A stretch of DNA of 64,000 bases, taken from Epiperipatus broadwayi. Its lineage: Eukaryota; Onychophora; Udeonychophora; Euonychophora; Peripatidae. The DNA lies in NCBI GenBank assembly GCA_028023455.1, contig JAQFVV010000055.1, positions 4,930,030 to 4,994,029 on the forward strand, written 5' to 3'. Positions 36,801 through 51,800 of this stretch are shown in pieces. The translations under genes and the position numbers were made by a program. Under the pieces are notes generated by a model, which was given only the letters and a program-made list of their open reading frames with translations, made no database searches and was not told the origin of the DNA. Every line of letters begins with the position of its first letter. Within the stretch, counting starts at the first letter, position 1.

Positions 36801-39800
36801 TCTCAAAATGTTATATATATATATTGAGCACTGGAAATATTTTATATCACATTTTCATTGTTTAAACTGGTGACAATGTTTAAATTAAGAAAACTCATAG
36901 ACCTATCAGTTAATGATCTCAATTAATTTAAAACAAATTTTGTGATTGATTTAAATATACATTCTTTCTAGCTTAAATGTTTTAGATAACTCTCTATATA
37001 AGAAAATAAAGTAATCAGAGAAGATGGGCTATTGGAGCACTCTTCTTGTAAAAATGTATGTCAGAGAGTATTTCAATTACCTATTGTATCAAAAATATTA
37101 ATCTTGATCTCAAAATATTAGTTTATAAAAAAAAACAAAAAAAAAAATTATTAAAATAAATATATATAAATACAATATGTGTATTTTTTTTTGTAGGGCA
37201 TAAAATTGTCAAGTTGAATCAATCGCAGACATCTCCTTTCTTGCATCCACATTCCGGAAGATCAGTTCAGGTTGTAGGTAATCTGACATCTGACTATACA
37301 CCTGTTCATGTTACTCGATCAAGGTAATGTTTATGCATAATATATGTATTATAATAATAAATATGTAAAATATAAAATTAGAAATAAAAGATACATTTAA
37401 TAACTATATATGTATACAAGTTGGGTACCATTAAACCAAAATTGGGAAATTAAATTCTAAAGAACTATATATATATATTGAAACGTTTTTGCGCTTTTGC
37501 TAGACCTCTATCGCAATAAATTGCACGAGTTGATAAGTTATGCCAAAAAGAAGAAAATTGTATTTCTATTTCCCAAAAAACATAACTATATTTCCTGATC
37601 AACTCTGCCTAGATTTGTTACAATTACAATTGTGAGCCGAATCAGCTTTTAATTTATAAATGAGGGCGCCAGAGTCGATTAGACTCGCTGATTCTGCGTC
37701 AAACAAATCGTAACTCATAAATAAAAAAGAAAAAATGTTTTCAAAAGACGGTATTAGATTTTACCGTAACGAAAATTATTTTTTAAAATATTATTATTCC
37801 TGGAACCTATTAAACATATTGGCAAAGGTAAATTATATTTTTAAACATCACTAAACTAATATTAATAAATTTAATAATAATTAATAACTATTATTAATAA
37901 CGTACAAATGAAAAGTTGATATTAGAAATAAATATTTTTATTCTAATAAATTAAAATAGAGAAATTACTAATTAAATAAATTGGAGAGAACACACGCACG
38001 TTAATCTAAACATGAATACATTAATAAAAAACGAGTTTCACAATTAAAAAAGTTCTTGGATAAATAAAAGTCTCTTGAACAGAAAAATTAAAATTTCTAT
38101 CGGGGTCCTATTATACGTATATTTTTACGAGTTGTTTGCAAAATGGTTTGTCGACAATTTAGTCACAATCGGGAATAATAAAGAGTCATAGCTTACCGGT
38201 AAATTTAGCGAGAAAGTAGTAGATAATTATGCATAGTTTTTTGTTAAAATGAGCTCGGCCATTGATTATAAATTGATCTTGTGGTCTATTCCGAAGGCTA
38301 GTTGCAGAAGCTTTTCTGTTGTCCATCTTCAGTAACGATGTCAGCTAAAGCTCCGGTCTACTCCCCCATGAAGGATTATTTCATCGTGAAGTGGTCTTGG
38401 ATTTAATAATCTAAGACCAGCCAAAGGAAAAAACAGACAAACAAGATGTTCATCAAACTGGTCTCTGCCTTTTTATACTAGAGGCCCAGTTTTCAGACTT
38501 CTGCGCATGTTATTATCATGGCGTTTAGGTTCACAATCTTGTACATTCTTTATCATTTTTCAATTACAAAGTCTTTATTTTTTCAGCATAATTCTGCCAT
38601 CTTTAATTAGCTAAAATATTTTTCTTTTAGTTTATCTTTTTACTTTTGGAATTCTTTTGTTCTCTCCAATTCTACTTTTATTTCTAATTACATAAAAAAA
38701 ATACGAAAGAACAATTTAACTTTCATTGTATGTTTTTTTTTAAAAAATAAATTATACTCAAAAAAAAAATCTAAATTTACTTTTATTTTTTTAGCTTTTA
38801 CCAAATGTCAATATATTTGTACCGTATATAAACGGTACAATATATATATGACCTCATATGTCTATATACTTCATATTTTAGGCTAATTGTTTTCATATTC
38901 TACTTCTCAATATGCCAAAAAATAACATGATTCAGTAGAAAGTCTACTGGTTCTTTCTCCAATCTGCTTGCAACATTATCTCTGAATTCCCACATATTAT
39001 GTAGCACATAGTTATTATCATCAGTATTAACTCTTTTGCAATCAAACTTATAATAAAAAGATAAATTATAATTAGAAACAATTTCTTAAAAAATTTTTTA
39101 ATAATAATAAATTATTTATTTATCATCATTTAAACCATTATCATTCCACTGCAGGATAAAGATCTTTCCAAGTTTAATCCAATTTCTAGCCAGTCTTCTT
39201 TACATAACATTAATAAACTTCCTTATTTCATCTCACATGTGGTCTCTTTCTTGGTCTTTTACAATTTCTTAAGATCTCTTTAAAACTTCAACTATCTATT
39301 TATTATCTTATCTTCTAGCAATATGTCTAATGCAGCTTCATTTCATTTTTTTAATCTTTTAAAGATGTCACTGATTTTTTTATTTATCTTCTTACCCATA
39401 TATTTCATTTTTGATCTCTTCCTGTTAGTTCTAATGTACATATCTCCATAATTTGTTCAATGATCTGAAGTCTTCATATTGCTTTTCTATTAAGTATTCG
39501 AGTCTCAGATCCATAAATAAAAACAGATGAAATACATATATTAAAAATCTTCCCTTTTCAAACACACAGATTTATTTAATTTCATTTATTATGTTTGCAT
39601 CTGTTTTAATAATCTAACCAATGTATTTGTAGTTATTAACTTTTTCTAATTCGTGATTATCAATCTTTATGTTCTTCTTGTGAGAAAATTCAGTGAACAC
39701 TATTTTAGTTTTTCCCCACATTTATCTTTAGTCCTACTTTCTTACTTTCATCTGATAACTTTTGCAACATTTCCTGAATTTCTGAAAAATCTAGATGACT

Positions 39801-42800
39801 TAAATAGTATGTTCTGTAAAGATGTAAGATATGACATTACATGCTTTATTAACATTCTCTCTTAATATATTTATGCAGTTCATGAATCTTATTATGCATA
39901 GTTCACTCATGTATGATATGGATAGATCTTTTATAGCAACCTCATATATAATTTATATCATACTAGTCATTTATTGTTTGGCTACATGAATAGAACTCTA
40001 ATATTATCATTATTATCATGAACAAAATAATTAATATATGAAATTAAATTATTCTTGAATGAATATTTTCTCCAAAGGTAACTATCATCATAACTGTTTA
40101 TCTCTTTTCTTATCTTTAGATATGTACCTTTAAAGTATTTAAACTTTCTATTACTTGCTAATATTTTTATAACACAATACCATAGCACACCTTCCTCAAC
40201 TTCGGAAATTACCTTTTCTGAAGTTCAACAGCCCTTACTGGAAAACAGATTCACTTGTTCTCTTTTCTACTCCTACTTTTTATGTACTGTTATTAATCTC
40301 TTCATTTACAAATATTTTCAGTAGCACCAATGTTGATTAACCAATTATGCAGTATTTCTTACTGCTCTATTTACTGCAAGCCTGGTAGATTTCTTTTTTC
40401 AAATCCATTCTCTTGCCCGTTACTATTTTTTCCATAAGCCTTGTAGATTTATTTTTTCAAACCCACAACTTTGCCATTACTTAACTGGCACTCTTTTTTG
40501 TCGCAAGTTTTGTAGATTTCTTTTTTCAAACCCACAACTTGAAGATTTATTTTCCAACTCATAAACTTGGACAACTTCAGAAATAATTACACTATCAAAT
40601 CCACAATTCGTGCTATTTTACTACTGGCTATTCAGATTTCTTTTTTCAAATCTGCCATTCTGTTTACAATTTAACTTGATTACAATCTACAGTTAAGAGA
40701 TTCAAACGTTTTTGCAAACCTGATGTTTTGCACTGTCAAGATTATTAATCTTAAGCTGCTTAACAATGCCATCTCAGATCCCGGGCTACCATTGTATATA
40801 TAACACAGTTTGTATTACCAAACGTATTCTAATTTTACTTTAAACTGAAGATCAGTGTTTTCCAAAACGAGGTTACTAACCCAGTTACTTTCCATATCCA
40901 GATTACTCATTTACTTTTCGCACATTTTAATTTTTATAATATAACAAATAAAATTATTTTACTTAAATGTATTTCATTTTAACTTTCTAATAGTTACAAA
41001 ACTAGCTTCAAAATTGAACTGTATAGTTTTGCTACATCCCCTCCCCCCACAGCCAAAACTAATTTCCCATTAATGAAACCAGGACTATTCCTATTATTAC
41101 TTCATTATTACGAAACACAACCAGCCGTAGCCTATTATGTGCCAGGAATGTTACAGAGTAAGTATAATTTGCTTTTGAAACTTCAGTCTGCCAATTTTAA
41201 TTTCTATCCCTAACTAGGTTCAACTTTTTTGACTGCATCAGTTGCAATGTCCTCTGCCCACTACTGAAAAGCACATAAACTAAATAATTTCAACTACCAA
41301 TAATTAACCATAACAAATGTTTATTTACAACAAGCTGACATTAACATATTTACAACAAGTCAACATTAATGTATTTGGGTTACATATATACTCTTACTAA
41401 TAATTTAATATACAAATTACAGTACTGGCCTTACGATTACAACAACTTTAATATATTAATAATATGCTTACATAATCTGCCTTGTGGCTTACGACAAATA
41501 ATAATAAAGCATGGATGGTCTCTATAAGGCCCTAGATCCGCTTTCGTACTTTCAGGGGTGGAGTTGGATCTTGAGTTCTGATTTCGGCTGATATGCCATC
41601 TTCTGGTTATGCTGCCATCTCATGACAATTCTTTTGTTCTGACTGGGCCTTAAATGCCACTCTTCTCATCCCTGCACAAGAGTCTGGGATAGCCTTGTCT
41701 TGCTTTGGGTCCATGTTTCAAAACCGGAAATGGCTATTCACTCTGTGGTCCATGAGTTTACCATGCAGAGGAGAGGGGGATAAAACTGGAACTGTTTATC
41801 TCTTTTCTTATCTTTAGATAGGTACTTTTAAAGTATTTAAACTTTCTATTACTTGTTGATATTTTATAACGCAATACAAACTGTCTATTATTTGCTGATA
41901 TTTTTATAATGCAATACCAATACATAGCAGTGACACTACAAAACGTCACTCTGTGCATAAAATTTTGAAGAATACCCTAATCATGGTGGTGCCACTAGGC
42001 ATATAGCCTAGCATTAGATCAAGAAGATCGTATTTACACATTACGGTCACAATAAATTTTAAGGTATAATCATATGTGGATTTTACTAATTATAATTTAT
42101 GTTCTTACCAGAGGACACAATAGTTGTTAACATTATAATTAAATTAAAGACAAAGGCACTTAAGTATGGCTTCAAATCTTTTATTATACTCATTTTCAAC
42201 ACTAACTGCTTTCCCAATTCTATTTCAGAGCTCTCCAAATTGACTTGATCAAAATTTAAGACACAATATAAACATACATTTTAATTCCATTCATTATCAT
42301 TTTAATATGGTCCTTACTAATAAGAGTGGGCAGTATTGTGCACCACTCAAACCCTCTACATTACTCATTAAATAATTTTATTATATTCTTAATGGACAGC
42401 ATAAGTTTCCATTGTTTGCTTACGACAATCAAGTATGACTTTACATACTCCTGATTCCGGCATAAGTTTCTGGTGTCTTGCTTATGGGCAGAATTCCTAA
42501 CTGATCTTTACCCCCAACCCTTGTTTGTCTTTCAAGATCAAGCAGTTAATATTTTGGGACTATAAACTGTCCAAACATTGAATATAATAAAAATGAATTA
42601 AAATTATACATAATTTTAATGAAGATAATACGATACCCCCCTTTGTCATTCAATCAAAATCCCAACACTATTGTTGAAACTTTTAATGAACAAAGGTCCC
42701 AGTTAATAAAGTCTAGGCTGCTATCACACTAATTAGAATAAAAGTTTATTTAAATAACAGTTCATATTTACCCCTGGTTGATCAGCTATTTAATGATTTT

Positions 42801-45800
42801 AGTTCTGAATTGCTGGTGTGAATTCTTTGTTTTTGTCCACTGGCTCTTGACATATCCTCGGCTAGTTTGCTGGCTACATCCTTTCCATAGTTGGAAATTG
42901 CTCAGGTGGCTCCAGGTATGGCTAGGAGATGTTCCCTGGGAGGGAAGCCCTTTATGTCCTCTAGCTGGAGAACATTTTTAAAGCAATGGATATATACCCT
43001 TTTAGGCAAAAGTTCTGAATTATTTAAACAAAAAGAAATCTCCCAATTTAAATATTTTTCAGTGAACAGGATTCACACTTTGCAGTTTATTTTTAGTTCC
43101 ATTTTGTCACTTATAATTTTTCGTTCTTTTTTTTTTTTGCTGCATTTTTTTAATTAAAGAAAAAGTTCTTGATCAATTAGCGCAATAGATAGATTCTAGG
43201 AATATTTTTAATTATAAATACTTTTTGTATCTAGAGTTTCAACAATAGAGTTAATTACAAATCTCTAATTTTCACCCCAACTGGCATTTTTTCCAAGAAA
43301 TACAAAAAAAAAAAAAGAGCTTTTAAGGAAAAACTTATTTAAATAAATTAAAAGATAAATCCACCGAAGAAATCCTGATTTCTTAGAGGTAAAAAAAAAC
43401 TGATTTAAAAGATATATTATTTTAAAATATTTTTATAACTACGGGCAATTTTATTAAATAGAATATATATACTAAATACCATCTCATTATTCCTCTTTCA
43501 GGAGAATAAAAAAAAACCTACTCCAACTAGTCCATGTAGTCTTTCCCCTTTCTTGTGGTTATTGTTGGTCCTAACCAGGGGTTCACTGAACTTTAGTCAT
43601 CTTCACTTTCCCTGGGATCACTATATTCCATATTTATCAACATTTCCAATGCTGCTTTTATGGATGACCTGTGGTTTTCAGCAAGCTTATGTTGGATTCC
43701 TATTGGAAAGTTATACCTTATTGTTCTCACCATCTGGTATTGGTCCATAGAGTAAGTCTCAAACACTGAGTTTTGTCGCTTGACATTGGAAAAACTGGCT
43801 ATAGCTTTTTCCATTATTTGACATATACTTTTTTCACAATATCCAGATGTGAATTGTCTCCTGTTTTTTGACACTGCATAAATCCCTCATAATCATTGTT
43901 TTATGTTCCTGGAAAGTCTGTGGGCTATATTCTACTGCCTTCCACCATTCCTGGATGGGACCACTTAAATGGTTTGTAGCTATAATAATTTTCTCATTTT
44001 CTCTCGATCTATGAAAGTAGAAGAAATCATGCAAGCTGTCCAAGTGTTCAAATGGGTTTTCTTTCACATTCCCCTTGAAAACCTTGATTTGTATAAATTT
44101 TGGTAATGCAGGTCTTTCTGGATTAGCCTCTCTTCTTCATTAAGCCTTATCCCCATATTTTTTTTATTCAAGTCTATTTCCGTGTTTTTTCTTTTCTGAC
44201 CTATTTTTATTTCCCCTATGGGCTGTTCTTTCCTTTCCATTCCCTTTTCTATATCTTTGCTAACTTCTGCATGGACTTTTACTAGCTCTCTTTTAACTTT
44301 ACTTTTGTCCCTTCTCTCTTACTTCTTTTTTAACTTATTCATGTCCTTTCTCAAGTCTCCAATCATGATTTTCATCTCTTTAATTTCTTTGCTATCTCTG
44401 ATTACTATCTCTTATATCAGCGATAGCTTTCAATATTTCCTCCAACTGATAACATTGGGGTTTTTTAAATCTGACCAGTGGGTTTTCCATAGTACTTTTG
44501 TCTTCACTCATTTTTCTTGTTTTTCAAATTATCTCAAAAACTCAAACCCCAAAATACTATCTCACTTTCCTGCTGACACCTATGTCTTTTAACTCCTTCA
44601 CTATCTCTTTAGGTGATTCATCATGTTAACAGCCCCATATGCTGGGAAGCTATTTTCTAACTTTTTTCCCCTATAGACTATGTGACACTACAAAATGTCA
44701 CTGTCTCCGAAATTTCAAAGATTACCCAAATTACGGTGACCAGTACAAGGGCAACACTAGATATAGATCAAGAAGATTCTTCAATGATCATAGTGTTAAT
44801 TTATTTATATATTATGGTCACATAATAAATTTTAAGGCATAATCTTATGCAGACTTTACTAATTATAATTTATGTTCTTACCAGAGGACACAATAGTTGT
44901 TAATGTTATAATTAAATTAAAAACAAAGATATTTAACTATGGTTTCAAATCTTATATTATACTCATTTTAATACTATCTGCTTTCCCAATTCCTTTTCAG
45001 TGCACTCTAAACTGACTCGATCAAAATTTAAGACACAATACAAGCATAAATTTTAATACGGTTCAATTTTTTAACATTTTATACCTTTTTCCCAAGGGAA
45101 CCTGTGCCGAATAAATCCTATGAACAATAATGACCCATGTTTATTATTGAGTCCTGGTCTAAATAGGTGTAAACATTAAGGTGACTAATAAGAGTGGCAG
45201 TATTGTGCACCACTTAAACTCTCTACATTATACATTAAATAAATTTTATTCTATCCTTAATGGACGGCGTAAGTTTCCATTGTTTGCTTATGACCATCAA
45301 GCTTACCTTTACCTACTTCTGATTCCAGCATAAATTTCCAGTGTTTGCTAATGGGCAGAATTCTTAACTGATCCTTACCTTCCACTCCTGTTTGTCTTTG
45401 AAGATTGAATAGTTAACGTTTTGGGAATCTAAACTGTACAAACATTGAATATAATAAAAATGAATTAAAATTATATATAATTTTAATGAATAAAACTAAG
45501 TAAGATAACACCATATCCCCCTTTTTCATTTAATCAAAATAACATGAAAAATCCCTATTAAAAATCCCCCACATTATATTGTTGAAGTTTTAATGAATAA
45601 CGGACCCAGTTAATGGAGTCTAGATATATATCACACTAATTAGAATAAAAGTTCTCTTAAGTAACAGTTTATACTTACCCTGGTAAATTAGCTGTTTAAC
45701 TTTCATCAAGAGGATTTTAGTCCTGGACTGCTGGCATGAATCCTTTGTTTTTTGTCGATTGGCTTTTGATATATCCTCAGCTAGCTTGCTGGTTTCATTC

Positions 45801-48800
45801 TTTACGTAGTTGGAAATCACTCAGGTGACTCCAGGTGGGAAACATTTCCCCTTAGATGAAAATCCTCGTGCTTGGTCATTTGATAGCATTGTTGCCAGTC
45901 AAAAAAAATGCAATGTTATCGGGCCATGATTTTTAAAAATATGGTGACTTTTGTTTTGGTTATGTGGCAATTTTGTGACTTTATTTTTGCCTATATGGCA
46001 ATTTTTTATCACCTTTATGATCCTATGTCCTAATTTTTTTTTATTTTTAGGGTTTTTAAAAAACCTTACTACTAACAAATTGCAGTAATAAAAATAATAC
46101 ACAAACCTATCTTTACCACTGATATAGTAAAACCTTTCTTTTTAAAACCAATTTCTATTATCTTTTTTTTTTTTAAAAAAAAAAAACCAAACCAAAAATA
46201 ACTTTTGGCTCAGTGATGACAAAGTAAACAATTTCAATTGTCTTTTTTAAAAAATAAAACAAATCAAAAATAACTTATGGCTCAGTGATGACAAAGTATT
46301 TCTCAACCCACCCCCTCCAACATCCCCCACACTGATATAGTAAAACTTTTTTTTTTCAGACTGATATAGTAAAATTTTTTTTAAAAAAAAAAAACAATTT
46401 CAATTATCTTTTTTTAAAAAAATAAGAACAAACCAAAAATAACTTTTGGCTCAGTGATGCAAAGTATTTCTCAACCCATCCCCTTCCCACTCACCCACGC
46501 TAATATAGTGAAACTTTAACAAATTCGTTTACTCTTTTTTTTTTAAATAAAAACAAACCAAAAATTTTTTTTCACTTTTTCAATTTTTGTTTTCTTTTTT
46601 TTTTTTGTACTGATTTGTCATAGAACCACAACCTTTTGTTTTGGAAACATGTGCAATCAAATAATACCTTTGGTTGCAGGAGTCTCACTGACATCGTCAA
46701 CTGGAACATTTTTAAAATCTGCTTGCTGCAGTGTGCCATTTTATTAGTCTCATATATTTTCTCAAGAAAGTGTGACTTTTCACACAACTCCGCTGAATCG
46801 TGTTCTTCGGCCCTACCTTTGAAAATGCTTTGCACATTCCAACTTGTGTAGGGAAGAGTGGGGACAGTGTGACAATTCTTAATCAGTCAGACTGCATGAT
46901 TTAAGTAGAAATAAAATTAGTCTACTATGAAGATTTCAAAACTTGTGGCCACTTAAAATCCAGATACCATCAGACGATATGGTAGCGAACAGTGAATTGT
47001 GTGAATTCACATAAAGTATCGCAAACCACAAAACAGGACATAATATTTCTGTGCAATGCCGTCAAGCATCCTGCAATGGCCAAGATAAACATAACTGTTT
47101 TCTTAGCTGTAAGTGTAGGCCGCGTAAACAGCATTTATAGCTGTTTTGGACTGGGAACAATGCCAACAGGTGGCCAAGCCCAGTTAAGTAATTAGTACCA
47201 CATTTTCATAGCAAAAAGAAAAGTTCTGACTTATTTAAACAAAAACAAACTCCGCAATTTATTCGTTTTTCAGTGAACAGTATTCACACTTTGCGGTTTA
47301 TTTTTAGCTACATTTTGTCACAATTTTCTCTCATTTTATTCTTGCTGCATTTTTAATTAATGAAAAAGTTCTTGATCAATTAGCACAATAGATAGACTTT
47401 AGCAATATTTTTAGTTAGAAATAATTTTTGTATCTAGAGTTCCAACAATAGAGTTAATTGCAAATCTCTCTGATCCCCCCCCCCCTATCCATATATTCCC
47501 AAGAAATACAAAAAAAAAAAAGCTTTTAAAGAAAAACTTATATTTCAAGATTAAAGTTAATTTAAATAAATTAAACGAAAAATCCACAGAAGAAATCCTC
47601 ATTTGTTCTAGATAAAAAAACAACTTTAAACTGATTTAAAAGATAATATATTATTTTAAAATATTTTTATAACTATGGATAATTTTATTAAATAGAATAC
47701 ACACATATATATATTGTACCGGTCAAAAAGAAGCCAACACATCAACAAACCCAAACTCAAAGTCGGATTCAAACTCAGGTGGTTCAAATTGAATTCAAAC
47801 CCAACTCACGAGCTCAGATCAAATCAATGGATGACATATATCGACGGTACATGACTATGCACCAAGGAACTAGCTCAACAGATGATGATGATTAATGAGA
47901 CCCTTGATTTAACTCTAATAAAGTATAATAAAATAACTAAGAATCTTTATAAGTCAACTCATATATATATGTCCAGGTTGCCAATACAGACAGTGAGCAT
48001 TAATATTAAAATAATTTGAATAAAAAAAATTAAAAAAACCAAATGTGTTAATAAAATGTTTAATAATAATAATAATTTTGTTCAACTTTTAGATTATGAT
48101 ATGGATTATCTCTAGTCTTTAAGCAGAATTTATATTTACAATAAGAATGGCAGTCCTTATTATATGCCAATACTATTACGCAATATTCTAGGAGAATTAT
48201 ATATATCTATGTCCCGACGAGGAAGTAAAGGTGGATAAAGGTATTTGACTGTGACAGAAATTATGATTCGAATTCTAAAAGAAAGAATGTGAGATTTATT
48301 TTCACATTCGTAAATCAATTCACAAAGAGCAAGATATGTGTTTAGGGCACAACTTTAATATTTAATATGAAACTTAATCATAAGTGAAGATGAATTTGTT
48401 CGACTTTAATAAAATCAATTCATCACGATTTACGAGCATGAGAGCGGGGCTTTATTAGAACTGAGAAGTAAACGGTACTGACGTCTTATGAGCTATAAAC
48501 ATGAACACGAGAAATATGATGGCTGGTCCGTGATTTAAGTATGAGGGCAGCTTGTGTCTTACAAGTCTTTAATGCCCTATGAAAGAGATATGGAACACAG
48601 GGGAAACCAGGCCGGGTCATAGCCATGAGCCTTTGGTGTTCCAATATAATAAAAAAAAAACGAGCAAGTGGAGGAAGTGCTTTCTTCCTAGATAATTAAA
48701 CTAATAGAAATATCACTGAGGACAAGCCTATGAAGCAGGAGATGGCTCACGTCAGCAACATTCAGAAAATGATGACTTGGTAATCATCGTATTTAAATAA

Positions 48801-51800
48801 TAAAACCCATTTTATATAAAGAATGCTCTACGTGATGACCTGATCAAGTTAAATTAAAGTCAAACGTGCTCTAATCAAAAAGTATTTAATGCAATTAGAA
48901 ATTATATTAATTATGCCCTAAATCTCATGTCCTTCCTGAATATTAATAGAAAGTATAAAATTTGAATTAGAATATATTCATTTAATTCCTTTATCGACTC
49001 TTTTTGTGAAACAATATATTAATGTGAATAAATAGATATTATAAACTCAGTAAAGTGGCCGGGAGCATAGGTTAGAAATTGAGCTAATAATTTGTTGTTA
49101 TTAGCCATTAATAAAATAGCAAAAATTGTATAAATCCTTCAACTCGATAATTAATAGAACTGTATCAAATTAGTTCTAGTGGGTAAGAATTACTATAAAA
49201 ATAAATATAATATTATTTAACAAGGCAAATGCAATGAAGGAAATTATTATCGAGTTGAAGTTTTACTGGCATATAATAAAAATAAAAGACATTAATAATC
49301 ATCTCAAATATATAATAAGGTTAAATAAACGAACCGCCATCATAAGAAAAGAGAAAGTTAACAAATATTAAATTTAAAGACTAGAGATTAAGATAGAGAA
49401 TTACTACATAATTTAAAATAGCATGAATACATTAAGGAAAGAGAAGAGCTTTTAACAGTACTTAATTTAAAGGTAGTGTAAAATAAAGTTCGAAGACCGG
49501 TTCATATAAGAAAGATATTACCATTTCTTCATGGTTGGCTCCTTAAATTACACACGTCAGAGTCCAGTTGGATGAAACGTAGATGCGCATTTTGGAAAAT
49601 TATTTGAATGACATTTTGAAGGATTTCTCTAAGGTTTCGGCAGCTTACGATTGGTATATGAATTTTTATATTACAGCCACATTGAAGATTTTCAGGGGAC
49701 TTCAGGAACCGTAGTCAGACTCCTGAAGTTAAGCCCCCCCCCCACCAAGGTAGAAACACTATTTTACTTCATAATTTAACTGGGCGACTTCTTCTCTAAT
49801 GAAATATATATGGCTTCTCTTAATGAGGAATAATAGCTCTTAATAACTTTTCCTGGGCCCTTTATACTGTATCTGATGCCTTCAGGCTAGCACTTCTTTC
49901 CTAATCAATCTTACAAAAATTTACTAGTTGTTTTTAGATACATTCCTTCGATAAGGCTTTCAAACTCATTAACTTGAATTCATTTTCTAATTAGAAAATG
50001 AATTTTTAAAATCAGAAAATGATTTTAATTAGGACCGTCCTTACATTTTAAATACTTATCTTTTTTTTAATTAATAAAAACTTTACCCATTGTTTTTGGA
50101 AAGGGACAATCTGAAAGCTTATCGAAAGAATGTAGCTTTTAATCACTAAAAATTTGAACAAACTATTTAAAGTAAAATAAAACATTCCCGATACAATGAA
50201 ACTTTAGAACGAATATGTACATTTAAATATTTATAAATATATATGCACAATCCATGCAGTTATAATATATATTTATTAATAGAAATGATTAATTTAAATC
50301 TCAAACGAGTTAATCTTAACACACATTTATGTAATAGTTTTTATTTAAGGAAACTAGCGTGGACTGAACGTATAAAACCCCATTGCATCGGAAATTCAAG
50401 GTTAGTACAAGGGTTTGAAATTGGCTACATGTGAAAGATCATGAAGCTAGGATCGAACTCAGATCCGACTGCTTCATTTTTTTCCACTTCAAAAAAAAAA
50501 AACAATGAAAAAAAATCTTTTTACTTATATTTGATACATCTATATAAGTTTACTTGATTAATTGTTAGACTATACAAGTAATTAGTAACATACAAATATT
50601 GATATATTTTAGCAAGTATACTAGTAATTCTCTATTTGGATCCACTTGGTTTTTATTATTTATTTAGGCAACTCACTCTCTGCTGTACTGACAATCATAT
50701 TTGCTGACAAATTTATTTATATGGGCGCCAGTCAGCAATATGAGATCAATAGGACACGTGAAATAACCCATTGATCACCCAAACCATATATGATTGACAT
50801 AATTTAGGATAGAACAATTTAATTGATGAATATTTTTTAAAACTGACAATGCATTTTAAACGTAGGAGTTCAACTATTTCATTTCAAATAAGCATGAGGC
50901 TTTCACACACACAAAAAAATGTCAAAATTAATATTTTACAAGAACTTTTATTTGTTGATATCATTTTTAATCTTGCTAGCATAAGAGCGTGTAAACCATT
51001 GAAGCATTTTGCCAACTGCATCTGGCTGCTTGGTGTTACACAAAAGGTCTTCACTTACTTTGAGGTTACTCTAGAAATTGTCATTTAAGCATATTGTCAC
51101 ACTGCATCGGACCGCTTGACATATAATTCCCAGTCAGAAGGTCTTCACCTGCTTTGAGGCTACTAATAATAAGGAGCGAATATTTAAAATAACTGATAGC
51201 AAGCAATACATTGAAATTAAACTTTTAATGTGATATCAATATTGGATACGTTTATCTAACAACTGAAATAAACACTAATTAATTTTGACACGGAAAAATA
51301 TTTCATCTATTTTACCTCTTGCTTAGATCTACTCTTACTACTTTTCTAACAATAATTTTCTTCCCTCCTTACTGTCACGAACGCTTATTAAACAAACGTA
51401 TAATATATACTGAGATACATTTAATTAATTTATATATAAACCATCTTGTTACTTTCAAACTCATTAACTTGAATTCATTTTCTAATTAGAAAATGAATTT
51501 TTAAAATCAGAAAATGATTTTAATTAGGACCGTCCTTACATTTTAAATACTTATCTTTTTTCTAATTAATAAAAACTTTACCCATTGTTTTTGGAAAGGG
51601 ACAATCTGAAAGCTTATCGAAAGAATGTAGCTTTTAATCACTAAAAATTTGAACAAACTATTTAAAGTAAAATAAAACATTCCCGATACAATGAAACTTT
51701 AGAACGAATATGTACATTTAAATATTTATAAATATATACGCACAATCCACGTATATAAGTTCCTCCATCTCCTTTGGAATATGCTTGCTGCAAAACTCTT

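Larger units (their letters stand above)
41931..47700 (-). mobile_element. Gag-only LTR retrotransposon (two LTRs, one with insertion)
   Basis: The 3' LTR 41931-43486 and the 5' LTR from 44681 are homologous (ACACTACAAAA.GTCACT at the start, then AATTTTAAGG, CAGAGGACACAATAGTTGTT, GGTGTGAAT and CAACAATAGAGTTAATT). They flank an interior of about 1.2 kb with a gag remnant on the minus strand. A purine-rich GAAAGAGGAATAA precedes the 3' LTR in that orientation. The 5' LTR is enlarged by TIR element E3 (45870-47190), and its outer end is degraded after about 47700. Pol, integrase and RNase H are missing. The third relative is the solo LTR at 16442-18152. Confidence 0.8.

Noticed and set aside
46636-46851. 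71-codon plus-strand ORF
   Set aside because: Antisense to the minus frame whose peptide is shared with element E2.
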